Of a stretch of DNA of 5,901 bases, positions 1-5,706 are shown piece by piece. Under the pieces are notes generated by a model. The model did not search any database, was not told the origin of the DNA, and worked only from the letters and a program-made list of their open reading frames with translations. Positions within the stretch are counted from its first letter, which is position 1. Each line of letters starts with the position of its first letter. A program made the position numbers and the translations under genes. The stretch spans positions 1 to 5,901 of the forward strand of contig CAJKKX010000163.1 in assembly GCA_905200565.1 (NCBI GenBank), given 5' to 3'. The DNA is from an uncultured Lachnospiraceae bacterium (lineage in GTDB: Bacteria; Bacillota_A; Clostridia; Lachnospirales; Lachnospiraceae).

Positions 1-25
1 TGCCAGGGGCAGGTCCTGCAGGGGT

Positions 26-778
26 TTAAATATCAGCCAGCCGCTGCACGGCTTCCTTCAGTATGATAGAGACACCGTGTTCGGACAGGTATCCCATAGC
101 GCCCTCGGAAAATCTGACGCTCGCGCCATACTCCGACAGCGTATTGCAGATGCGGTTGAATTCCTCCGGCGTATGCGAAGAACTGTCGAGAAACAGGTAG
201 TATTCCGATGTTTCCGGGTGTTTGTACAGCGAATTTTCTCCATGGTAGCTGCCGCCGAGCGCGTGGGCTGCGTGAATAACGTCATCCAGAGAGCAAAAGC
301 AGTAAAGCCGGGTGATGTCCGCCGCCAGCTCGGTATCTTCGGCAGGAGCTTCCGCCTGCTGCCCGCTTTCCGCTGTCTTCTGCAGCATATTTTTATGTGC
401 CTCACGAAGCTTGCGGACCAGATTCAGAATATCGTCCGCTCCCTCCATCTTCAGACCAGAGAAGGTGCTTTCCGCATCGGGCGCATCGCCGCCGGGAGCG
501 AACTTTGCAAAGCGGGTATCCAGCTCATCCGGATCCTCCACTTTGGTGATGATCAAAATCAGAGATTCCGAAGACATGGGAATTGCTTCTATCATAATAG
601 GAATGTCGTTCGCTTCAAAACCAAATTCATAAGCAGCCTGCTGCATCATCTCGCGGAACAGCGATTTTGCCTTTTCACCGCCGTAGACAAGCTCAAGCAA
701 ATTCAGATGGCGCGACGCCAGATCCTCGCGCGTGAGTGTGCAGCGTATCTGGTTGTCGTTAAGCTTTTCCAGTTTCAT
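26..778 (-). CDS. mecA: MecA-like adaptor protein for the ClpC protease (250 aa)
   Basis: MecA-family adaptors bind substrates through an N-terminal domain and deliver them to the ClpC-ClpP protease through a C-terminal domain, acting in the cytoplasm. The start MKLEKLNDNQIRCTLTREDL and the following helix-rich stretch to about residue 90 match the MecA N-terminal domain. Residues 92-152 form a low-complexity linker rich in Ala, Glu and Gly. Residues 155-248 (LYCFCSLDDVIHAAH, then SEYYLFLD and SEHGVSIILKEAVQRL) resemble the ClpC-binding domain. At 250 aa it is longer than the roughly 220-aa Bacillus protein, mostly in the linker. The frame is open to 820, but the ATG at 778 is preferred: AGGAG lies 8 bases before it and family similarity begins there. 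It is divergent from the rest of the window and has its own promoter. Its substrates cannot be told from sequence. Confidence 0.9.
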   Translation of the reverse strand: MKLEKLNDNQIRCTLTREDLASRHLNLLELVYGGEKAKSLFREMMQQAAYEFGFEANDIPIMIEAIPMSSESLILIITKVEDPDELDTRFAKFAPGGDAPDAESTFSGLKMEGADDILNLVRKLREAHKNMLQKTAESGQQAEAPAEDTELAADITRLYCFCSLDDVIHAAHALGGSYHGENSLYKHPETSEYYLFLDSSSHTPEEFNRICNTLSEYGASVRFSEGAMGYLSEHGVSIILKEAVQRLADI

Positions 779-820
779 AAAACCACTCCTCACTAAATCA
801 AAATACGTATTTACAAACAC

Positions 821-849
821 AGTATAACCTACTTTGCTGGAAAATGCAA
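821..849 (-). promoter_or_regulatory. Sigma-A-type promoter of the mecA-like gene
   Basis: Read on the minus strand, TTGCAT (844-849) and TATACT (821-826) are separated by exactly 17 bases. The -10 matches the consensus at 5 of 6 positions and the -35 at 3 of 6. It lies 43 bases before the ATG at 778, giving a short untranslated leader. This is a pattern match, not a mapped start. Confidence 0.6.
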
Positions 850-905
850 AGGAAAAGCATGGTTTGTGGTATTAAAAAATTATAAATTAAAAATGCAAAA
901 AATAC

Positions 906-934
906 TTGCAAAAATAACACAAATTATATATAAT
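906..934 (+). promoter_or_regulatory. Strong sigma-A-type promoter of the small unknown gene
   Basis: TTGCAA (906-911) and a perfect TATAAT (929-934) are spaced by 17 bases in a very AT-rich stretch. Transcription would start near 941, leaving a leader of about 170 bases before the GTG at 1114. It is back to back with the mecA promoter, with about 55 bases between the two -35 boxes. Confidence 0.65.
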
Positions 935-990
935 AACCAATAAGAGAAGAGACAAAGACAAAATAACACATGGAAGGAGGGAAACAAATC

Positions 991-1017
991 GTTACTGGTC
1001 ACTCCGTTCACAGTAAC
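991..1017. repeat. Inverted repeat / stem-loop in the leader
   Basis: GTTACTG (991-997) is perfectly complementary to CAGTAAC (1011-1017), with a 13-base loop that itself contains CACTCCGTTCA. It sits in the leader of the small gene. No T-run follows, so it is not an intrinsic terminator. From memory, and not checked, similar short TTACTG...CAGTAA elements are scattered through intergenic DNA of Lachnospiraceae, so it may be one copy of a dispersed repeat. Confidence 0.5.
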
Positions 1018-1113
1018 AACAAATCTTCTCTGGAGCAAAAGTTTTCTTTTTGCGCGGAAATATATCACGAATGCACCATATGGAAGGAACCGGCAAAAGA
1101 AAACGGAAAGTGA

Positions 1114-1464
1114 GTGAGTACCATCGAACAGAAAAAAGGAACAATCAGTCAGGCGCATCTGTCCAGAAGCAGGCAGGTGAAAAACAGCAGACTGTACCGG
1201 GAGCTGAAAAAGTATCAGGAAGCAGGTATCCAGCTCTGGCTGGATGGAGAGCCAAGCACTTCCTATCAGATCGCAAGCTGCCTTTGCGAGAGAACAAATT
1301 ATATGCGTGATTACTATGTGGATCGTCAGAATCATGTATGCGGGATAGGATTTGACCGTATCAGAAAAGATAATCAACAGACAGTACAGTCCCCTTGTGC
1401 AAAAAACTTAAATAAATGTGAATATTTTCTGAAAAAGTCGAAAACTGTTAGAAGTAAGCAGTAA
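1114..1464 (+). CDS. Small basic protein of unknown function (116 aa)
   Basis: I do not assign a function. The protein is soluble and basic, with no signal peptide or membrane segment. Residues 7-36 (KKGTISQAHLSRSRQVKN, then LYRELKKYQEA) look like an amphipathic helical region. Residues 38-84 follow the pattern GIQLWLDGEPSTSYQIA, a Cys pair at 56/58, YMRDYYVD and IGFDRIRK. This resembles, from memory, uncharacterised small proteins common in Lachnospiraceae. The tail after residue 86 is Lys/Ser-rich and looks unconserved, so the gene may have a degenerate 3' end. The start is GTG, immediately after an in-frame TGA, with only a weak GGAAAG 3 bases upstream. The strong promoter at 906-934 and the plausible composition support a real gene; the exact start is uncertain. 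It ends 47 bases before the GH18 gene. Confidence 0.65.
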   Translation: MSTIEQKKGTISQAHLSRSRQVKNSRLYRELKKYQEAGIQLWLDGEPSTSYQIASCLCERTNYMRDYYVDRQNHVCGIGFDRIRKDNQQTVQSPCAKNLNKCEYFLKKSKTVRSKQ

Positions 1465-1477
1465 GGTATGATATACT
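1448..1477 (+). promoter_or_regulatory. Candidate extended -10 promoter for the GH18 gene
   Basis: TATACT (1472-1477) is preceded by TGA, giving the TGn extended -10 motif. A weak TTAGAA (1448-1453) lies 18 bases upstream. The predicted start is near 1484, shortly before the GGGAGG ribosome binding site at 1498-1503. It overlaps the last codons of the small gene. It is the best of two TATACT copies; the second at 1488-1493 has no matching -35. Confidence 0.4.
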
Positions 1478-1496
1478 GTATTCAGAGTATACTACC
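1465..1496. repeat. Imperfect 32-base dyad over the promoter region
   Basis: GGTA (1465-1468) pairs with TACC (1493-1496), and TATACT (1472-1477) pairs with AGTATA (1486-1491). A TGA/C internal loop separates the two stems, and the terminal loop has 8 bases. The dyad lies directly before the ribosome binding site of the GH18 gene and covers the candidate -10. It could be an operator or a leader hairpin. No T-run follows, so it is not a classic terminator. Confidence 0.45.
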
Positions 1497-1511
1497 TGGG
1501 AGGTGCAATGT

Positions 1512-3212
1512 ATGAAAAAGAAAGCGGCACCGCTGCTGGCTGCCGTGGTTCTGGTGGTGGTTGTGGCAGCAATCGTCTTTATAACAAATCTGGTGAAGAA
1601 GTACACCCCGACATCGGAAGTGATGGATGGAAAAGCGTATTTTGGCCTGTCCTCGGAGGATGAGGCGGCTATTGTAATAGGGAGGGAAATTTCTGAATAC
1701 AAAGGAATGGTATCGGACGACGTCTGCTATGTGGACTTTCAGGCAGTAAAAGAGCAGTTAAACGATCGCTTTTACTGGGATTCCGAGGCAAATCTGATGC
1801 TGTACACCACGCCCACCGATATTATCGAGATCCCGGCGAATGGACAGAAATACACTGCCCCCGGAAAATCCGAGACACTGCCTTATGATATCGTAAAGGT
1901 TGACGGCACGAAAACGTATCTGGCGCTCGATTTTGTCCAGAGGTATACAAACCTGGAGTACGAGCTGTTCCACGACCCGGAGCGCATCGTCATCACAAAC
2001 GAATGGGGCGAAAAGACGCTGGCGACGATCCGCAAAAAAGGAAAGCTGCGCTATCAGGGAGGCATCAAGAGCCCGATCCTGCGGGAGCTTGAGAAGAATG
2101 AGGTCGTCACGGTGATAGAACCGATGGAGGACTGGACAGGTGTGCTGACGCAGGACGGATATTTCGGCTATATCAAAAACGACAGGCTTGTGGATGAGCG
2201 CACCGAGACGGTGCAGCGGGAGTTTGAGGAGCCGGAGTACACCAGTGTGGCCAAGGACTACAAGATTAATCTGGTATGGCATGTGATAAGCAATACGGAC
2301 GCGAACTACAATATTATTTACGATATTGCTTCGATAAAGGGCGTCAATACCATTTCGCCGACATGGTTTTCCATCGTATCAAACGATGGAACCTTAAGCA
2401 GCCTTGCCGACGCGGATTATGTGGACACTGCGCACCGCAATGATATGGAGGTGTGGGCGCTTGTTGACAATTTCAGCTCTGAGATCGACACGACGACGGT
2501 GCTGAAATCTACGGAATCACGCACGAAGATGGAGAATTCGCTGATCGCGTCTGCGATCGAGTACGGCTTTGACGGCATTAATGTAGATTTTGAAAGTATT
2601 CCGGAGGAGGCTGCAGACGGATACATCCAGTTTATCCGCGAGCTGTCTGTAAAATGCCGCAAGAACGGTCTGGTGCTTTCCGTGGATGTGCCGGTGCCGA
2701 TGTCGTTTAATGAGCATTATAACCGGGCCGAACTTGGGACTGTCTGCGATTACGTTATCGTGATGGGCTACGACGAGCATTACGACGGCTCGGAGGAGGC
2801 AGGCTCCGTGGCAAGTCTCGCCTTTGAAAACCAGGGCATTCTCGACATGCGAAAGGATGTTCCGGCAGAGAAGCTGATCAGCGCGATCCCGTTTTATACG
2901 AGGCTCTGGAATACAAAGACAAACGCGGACGGCACCGCTACCGTTACCAGCGAGGTATATGGTATGGAGGGCGGCCAGCAGGTTCTGGAAAACAACAATG
3001 TGGAAGCTTCCTGGGATGAGACGACCGGTCAGAATTATGCGCAGTTTGAAGGCGACGACGGTTCGCTTTATCAGATCTGGCTGGAGGATGACAAATCTAT
3101 TGAGGAAAAGATGAGGCTGGTGAAGGATTATGGGCTTGCCGGAGTTGCCGGATGGAGGCTCGGACTGGAGACCGATTCCGTCTGGGATATCATTCTGAAG
3201 TATGTAAGCTGA
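1512..3212 (+). CDS. Membrane-anchored GH18 glycosidase with copper-amine-oxidase-like and SH3-like domains
   Basis: This is probably a cell-wall or spore-cortex glycan hydrolase (566 aa), anchored in the membrane with its enzymatic part outside. An uncleaved signal anchor lies at residues 4-27 after MKKK. Residues 40-167 resemble a copper-amine-oxidase N-terminal-like domain. Residues 178-228 (LRYQGGIKSPILRELEKNE to GYFGYIKNDRLV) resemble a bacterial SH3 domain. Residues 250-566 are the glycosyl hydrolase family 18 barrel. The active-site strand is FDGINVDFE, with Asp354, Asp359 and the acid Glu361. Asn357 replaces the middle Asp of DxxDxDxE, as I recall for YaaH/SleL-type spore hydrolases. 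MGYDEHYDG, IPFYTRLW and a late AGVAGWRLGLE are further family motifs. The ATG at 1512 is chosen over the GTG at 1503, because that GTG overlaps the GGGAGG ribosome binding site. Unlike SleL it has no LysM domains, so the precise substrate is uncertain. Confidence 0.85.
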   Translation: MKKKAAPLLAAVVLVVVVAAIVFITNLVKKYTPTSEVMDGKAYFGLSSEDEAAIVIGREISEYKGMVSDDVCYVDFQAVKEQLNDRFYWDSEANLMLYTTPTDIIEIPANGQKYTAPGKSETLPYDIVKVDGTKTYLALDFVQRYTNLEYELFHDPERIVITNEWGEKTLATIRKKGKLRYQGGIKSPILRELEKNEVVTVIEPMEDWTGVLTQDGYFGYIKNDRLVDERTETVQREFEEPEYTSVAKDYKINLVWHVISNTDANYNIIYDIASIKGVNTISPTWFSIVSNDGTLSSLADADYVDTAHRNDMEVWALVDNFSSEIDTTTVLKSTESRTKMENSLIASAIEYGFDGINVDFESIPEEAADGYIQFIRELSVKCRKNGLVLSVDVPVPMSFNEHYNRAELGTVCDYVIVMGYDEHYDGSEEAGSVASLAFENQGILDMRKDVPAEKLISAIPFYTRLWNTKTNADGTATVTSEVYGMEGGQQVLENNNVEASWDETTGQNYAQFEGDDGSLYQIWLEDDKSIEEKMRLVKDYGLAGVAGWRLGLETDSVWDIILKYVS

Positions 3213-3227
3213 TCTGACGCATGGCTG

Positions 3228-3247
3228 AGTAGGTTGGCAAACTTACT
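3228..3247 (+). repeat. Short stem-loop after the GH18 gene
   Basis: AGTAGGTT (3228-3235) pairs with AACTTACT (3240-3247) over 8 pairs, one of them G-T, closing a GGCA loop. It starts 16 bases after the GH18 stop codon and ends one base before the next hairpin. No T-run follows. It may protect the 3' end of the upstream message or be part of a tandem leader structure. Confidence 0.5.
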
Positions 3248-3265
3248 GCCCCTGCCGCATATACT
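3237..3265 (+). promoter_or_regulatory. Candidate sigma-E-type sporulation promoter of the amidase gene
   Basis: CATATACT (3258-3265) fits the Bacillus sigma-E -10 consensus CATAYAHT at all eight positions. GCAAACT (3237-3243), 14 bases upstream, fits KMATATT at five of seven. In B. subtilis cwlD is a sporulation gene of the sigma-E and sigma-G programmes, which agrees. Transcription would start near 3272, inside the hairpin at 3249-3288. TATACT within it could also serve sigma-A, but no good -35 is visible at 17 bases. Confidence 0.4.
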
Positions 3266-3288
3266 TGTAATAAAGTATACGGCAGGGG
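3249..3288 (+). promoter_or_regulatory. Long hairpin that buries the amidase ribosome binding site
   Basis: CCCCTGCCG (3249-3257) pairs perfectly with CGGCAGGGG (3280-3288), and TATACTT (3260-3266) with AAGTATA (3273-3279). A two-base CA bulge lies in the left arm and the loop is GTAATA. The only Shine-Dalgarno candidate for the ATG at 3296, AGGGG at 3284-3288, is the outer end of the 3' arm and is fully paired. The bases after it, TATTTGT, are a poor T-run, so termination is possible but weak. Confidence 0.6.
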
Positions 3289-3295
3289 TATTTGT

Positions 3296-4063
3296 ATGAA
3301 TAAAAATAAAAAAATACTGGAGCTGGTAATGACGGCGCTGATTCTGGTATGCGCATTTTATGCCGGCAGGCTTGGAGCCGGCATCACGGCATCCGGCGGT
3401 GTGCGGTCAGAAACTGGCAGCGATGCGGCATCCGGCGTGGTGAAGCAGGAATTGGGCACTGTGGTTTACGACAAAATCACTGTGGTCGTAGACGCCGGTC
3501 ACGGCGGAATTGATTCGGGGAAGGTCGGTGTAAACGGTGCGCTGGAGAAGGAGGTTAATCTTTCTATCGCAAAAAAGCTTGCCGCCCGGCTTGAAGAAAA
3601 CGGCATTACGGCGGTGCTTACGCGGGAGGAGGACAGTGGTCTTTACGATGAGGGAGAGGCGAATAAAAAACAGCAGGATATGAAGCGGCGCTGTGCGGCG
3701 ATCGATGAACTGGAGCCGTTTCTTGCTGTCAGCATCCATCAGAACAGCTATACGGAAAGCTCGGTAAAGGGACCGCAGGTATTTTTTTATGAAAGCTCTG
3801 CGCAGGGAAAGGAGCTTGCCGCCGCATTGCAGGAAGCCTTAAATGAGATGCTGGAAATTGAGCGGCCGCGGGAAATTAAGGCAAATGACAGCTATTATCT
3901 GCTGCGAAAGACGAAAAGTCCGACGGTGATCGTGGAGTGCGGCTTTTTGAGCAACCCGGAGGAAGCGGAAAAGCTGGTGACGGACGCATACCAGGAGACA
4001 GTGGCGGAGGCAGTGTGCAGCGGGATTCTGAATTACATAGGAACACATAAGGAGGATGCATAA
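3296..4063 (+). CDS. cwlD: N-acetylmuramoyl-L-alanine amidase, CwlD-like (255 aa)
   Basis: This is a zinc amidase of the Amidase_3 family that cuts the bond between N-acetylmuramic acid and L-alanine in peptidoglycan. The CwlD subgroup strips stem peptides during cortex synthesis, the first step to muramic-delta-lactam, which a deacetylase then completes. A signal anchor lies at residues 7-31, followed by a Ser/Gly-rich linker. The catalytic domain starts at residue 61. The zinc ligands are His69 (VVVDAGHGG), Glu84 (LEKEVNL) and His148 (SIHQN), and the catalytic Glu214 is in VECGFLSN; all are intact. The length and the absence of extra wall-binding domains fit CwlD (about 240 aa) rather than vegetative amidases, but a different cell-wall role is possible. 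The ATG at 3296 follows AGGGG by 7 bases, inside a hairpin. No clear terminator follows before the rubrerythrin gene. Confidence 0.85.
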   Translation: MNKNKKILELVMTALILVCAFYAGRLGAGITASGGVRSETGSDAASGVVKQELGTVVYDKITVVVDAGHGGIDSGKVGVNGALEKEVNLSIAKKLAARLEENGITAVLTREEDSGLYDEGEANKKQQDMKRRCAAIDELEPFLAVSIHQNSYTESSVKGPQVFFYESSAQGKELAAALQEALNEMLEIERPREIKANDSYYLLRKTKSPTVIVECGFLSNPEEAEKLVTDAYQETVAEAVCSGILNYIGTHKEDA

Positions 4064-4165
4064 GTTGCCGTGCTAAATATTTATATAAAGCAGCGGCCGG
4101 GGGATTTGCATAAGTTTTTAAAATCCGGATATCCTTTTTAGCAAAGAGAAAAGGAGGACGCTTTT

Positions 4166-4705
4166 ATGGAACTAAAGGGCAGCAAGACAGAAAAAAACCT
4201 GCTGGAGGCGTTTGCGGGAGAAAGCATGGCGCACAGCAAGTATACGTATTATGCAAACAAGGCGCGCAAGGATGGCTATCAGCAGATTGCGGCGATTTTT
4301 GAGGAGACTGCGGGAAATGAAATGGCACACGCAAAACAGTGGTTTCGATACATTTGCGGAGGTGAGATTGACGGTACGAAGGAAAATCTGCTGGCGGCGG
4401 CCAACGGGGAAAATTTTGAGTGGACCGAGATGTACAGCCGTATGGCGGTAGAAGCGTATGAGGAGGGCTTTACGGAAATTGCCCGGCAGTTTGAACTGGT
4501 GGCGGCGGTGGAAAAAGAGCACGAAGAGCGCTACCGCAGACTGCTCGCAAACGTGGAGGGAGGAATCGTATTCTCCAGGGACGGGGACATGATGTGGCAG
4601 TGCAGAAAATGCGGTTTTATCCATTTCGGCAGGAAAGCGCCGGAAAGGTGTCCGGTCTGCGGGCATGAAAAAGCATTTTTTCAGATTAAACCGGAAAATT
4701 ATTAG
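4166..4705 (+). CDS. Rubrerythrin (179 aa)
   Basis: Rubrerythrin is a cytoplasmic peroxidase of anaerobes that reduces hydrogen peroxide to water at a non-haem diiron centre, with electrons from rubredoxin or a flavoprotein. The ferritin-like four-helix domain spans residues 5-130. It shows the ligand pattern Glu19, Glu52-x-x-His55 ([10 protein letters not shown]), Glu96/Glu99 and Glu116-x-x-His119 (EKEHEERY). The C-terminal rubredoxin-like domain has Cys146/Cys149 (CRKCG) and Cys162/Cys165 (CPVCGH), which hold one iron. The domain order is the classical one, not the reversed form. AAGGAGG lies 8 bases before the ATG. The gene is followed by a strong terminator. I see no convincing PerR box; a 10-base palindrome TTTATATAAA at 4080-4089 is the nearest thing. 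Its place among sporulation genes is unexplained by function. Confidence 0.95.
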   Translation: MELKGSKTEKNLLEAFAGESMAHSKYTYYANKARKDGYQQIAAIFEETAGNEMAHAKQWFRYICGGEIDGTKENLLAAANGENFEWTEMYSRMAVEAYEEGFTEIARQFELVAAVEKEHEERYRRLLANVEGGIVFSRDGDMMWQCRKCGFIHFGRKAPERCPVCGHEKAFFQIKPENY

Positions 4706-4734
4706 ACATAAAAATGCAATCCCTTTCATAGGAT
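4706..4734 (+). promoter_or_regulatory. Weak candidate sigma-E-type promoter for spoIID
   Basis: CATAGGAT (4727-4734) matches CATAYAHT at six of eight positions, and ACATAAA (4706-4712) lies 14 bases upstream as a poor -35. spoIID is transcribed by sigma-E in B. subtilis, so a mother-cell promoter is expected between the terminator and 4781. The predicted start, near 4741, lies inside the terminator stem, so the new transcript would not rebuild it. The match is weak. Confidence 0.25.
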
Positions 4735-4753
4735 AATATGAGAGGGATTTTTT
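4718..4753 (+). terminator. Intrinsic terminator after rubrerythrin
   Basis: A 13-base stem (4718-4730 with 4737-4749, a single G-T pair) closes a GGATAA loop. A run of six T begins at 4748, at the end of the 3' arm. It starts 13 bases after the rubrerythrin stop codon. It separates rubrerythrin from spoIID, which therefore needs its own promoter. Confidence 0.88.
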
Positions 4754-4780
4754 ATCCCGGAAAATGCGGAGCAGACATTT

Positions 4781-5629
4781 ATGAAAAGACGTGTAGAATA
4801 TATTTTAACCGGTATTCTGGTGATACTGGTGCTTCCGTGCGCGCTGATGCTTCTTCTGGACAGCCGGATGAGTGAAATTTATCGCTCGATAAAAAATGAG
4901 ACGGACTATATTGCGGTAAAGACAAGCAGCGGGATCGTGGAGATGGAGCTGGAAGAATATGTTATCGGGGCGACAGCAGCACAGATTCCTGCCGGATACG
5001 ATCCGGAGGCGGTAAAGGCACAAATGATCGCGGTCCGGACGAATCTGTACCGGCAGATCGAAGAGAACGGAAAGGTGGAAAATGAGGCGTACCTGACCAT
5101 GACGGAGCTGGAGCGTATGGGCGCCGCGGAAAAATTTCTGCTGGCACAGCGGGAGACAGACGGACAGGTCCTTGTATGGGAGGATAAGCCGATCCTGGCG
5201 TCCTTTCATGCGTGCAGCGCCGGGAGCACGCGGGATGCGCAGGAGGTGTTTCAGTCGGAGAGCTATCCCTATCTCGTTTCAAAGCTCTGTCCGTCAGATG
5301 AGAAGTCGGCGGACGCGCAGACTACCATTCAGATAGATGATTCCTGGGCGCAGATGCAGGTGACAGCGCGCGACAGCGCCGGATATGTGCTGCAGATTTC
5401 CCTTGGGAATGAGACGATCTCCGGAGAGGAGTTTCGCAATCTGCTTGGGCTGCCTTCCGCAAATTTCGAGGTGAGCGCAGGGAAGGACGGTACATATCTG
5501 ACGGTGCATGGCAGTGGGCATGGCCTTGGCATGAGCCAGTACACCGCGCAGCAGATGGCGCTTGCCGGCAAAAATTATAAAGAAATTCTCGGCTACTTCT
5601 ATCCGGGCACGGAGCTGGTGAAGTATTAA
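4781..5629 (+). CDS. spoIID: Stage II sporulation protein D, SpoIID (282 aa)
   Basis: SpoIID is a membrane-anchored lytic transglycosylase that, with SpoIIM and SpoIIP, drives engulfment by cutting glycan strands whose stem peptides SpoIIP has removed. A membrane anchor lies at residues 6-27. The SpoIID domain runs from residue 50: LEEYVIGATAAQIPAGY, then EAVKAQMIAVRT (76-87), SFHACSAGST (141-150) and the C-terminal GSGHGLGMSQYTAQQMA (244-260) ending in EILGYFYPGTEL. The length is slightly short of the Bacillus protein (about 340 aa). The oddity is Gln68 (codon CAG at 4982-4984), where the family has its catalytic Glu in AAEMPA-type motifs. The ATG at 4781 has a weak GGAG 9 bases upstream. 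The next gene is the probable SpoIIQ, an order found in other spore formers. Confidence 0.92.
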   Translation: MKRRVEYILTGILVILVLPCALMLLLDSRMSEIYRSIKNETDYIAVKTSSGIVEMELEEYVIGATAAQIPAGYDPEAVKAQMIAVRTNLYRQIEENGKVENEAYLTMTELERMGAAEKFLLAQRETDGQVLVWEDKPILASFHACSAGSTRDAQEVFQSESYPYLVSKLCPSDEKSADAQTTIQIDDSWAQMQVTARDSAGYVLQISLGNETISGEEFRNLLGLPSANFEVSAGKDGTYLTVHGSGHGLGMSQYTAQQMALAGKNYKEILGYFYPGTELVKY

Positions 5630-5638
5630 AAATCTTTT

Positions 5639-5667
5639 GCATAAATTCCTCATTTATGGAAAACATA
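5639..5667 (+). promoter_or_regulatory. Candidate forespore (sigma-F/G-type) promoter
   Basis: GCATA (5639-5643) fits the GYWTA -35 of forespore sigma factors. GGAAAACATA (5658-5667), 14 bases further on, fits GGNRANAHTR except at one position. The spacer is one base shorter than the usual 15. It lies between spoIID and the next gene, 40 bases before its ATG, and sigma-F control is known for spoIIQ in Bacillus and Clostridioides. No intrinsic terminator separates spoIID from this site. Confidence 0.4.
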
Positions 5668-5706
5668 TGTGTAGAACCATAATGAACATAATATGAGGTG
5701 ACAGAT

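Larger units (their letters stand above)
779..1113. other. Divergent intergenic region with a long leader for the downstream small gene
   Basis: This stretch of 335 bases separates the minus-strand mecA-like gene from the plus-strand small gene. The part from about 868 to 970 is very AT-rich and holds the divergent promoters. Positions 970-1113 are an untranslated leader of more mixed composition, with an inverted repeat at 991-1017 and a weaker A/T stem at 1035-1053 (GCAAAAG with TTTTTGC). A 47-codon open stretch starts at the ATG at 970 and ends at the TGA at 1111-1113. It has no ribosome binding site before it, and I do not call it a gene. A strong GGAGG at 975-979 has no start codon at a suitable distance after it. 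Confidence 0.6.

Noticed and set aside
77..796. A 239-codon open frame on the plus strand, opposite the mecA-like gene
   Set aside because: Its protein is Arg/Cys/Phe-rich without family resemblance, it starts with GTG without a ribosome binding site, and it is fully explained as the antisense of a recognised gene.
779..820. Extension of the mecA-like protein by 14 residues to position 820
   Set aside because: The extension holds the AGGAG ribosome binding site of the ATG at 778 and abuts the likely promoter at 821-849; the family start is MKLEKL at 778.
1111..1116. TGA read as selenocysteine or readthrough joining the 970 and 1114 frames
   Set aside because: No ribosome binding site serves the 970 ATG, the 47 codons before the TGA look unlike protein, and no suitable selenocysteine hairpin is visible after it.
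1050..1310. An 86-codon plus-strand frame overlapping the small gene
   Set aside because: It is a different frame over the same DNA, Lys/Arg/Gln-rich and unpatterned, while the 1114 frame has a plausible folded core.
880..1377. A 165-codon minus-strand open frame with hydrophobic segments
   Set aside because: It runs through AT-rich intergenic DNA and antisense to the small gene; the hydrophobicity follows from A/T-rich composition and no ribosome binding site or motif supports it.
4080..4089. TTTATATAAA palindrome as a PerR operator for rubrerythrin
   Set aside because: It is only 10 bases and does not fit the 15-base PerR box pattern; such palindromes are common in AT-rich spacers.
4108..4136. 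GCATA-N14-GGATATCCTT as a forespore promoter for rubrerythrin
   Set aside because: The -10 part disagrees with the forespore consensus at several positions, so the similarity to the site at 5639-5667 is probably chance.
4097..4139. Possible terminator between the amidase and rubrerythrin genes
   Set aside because: Only a 6-base stem (GGATTT with AAATCC) forms around a 13-base loop, and the T-run does not follow directly.
4172..4729. A 185-codon minus-strand open frame opposite rubrerythrin
   Set aside because: It is antisense to a clearly recognised gene and crosses the intrinsic terminator; it has no family motif.
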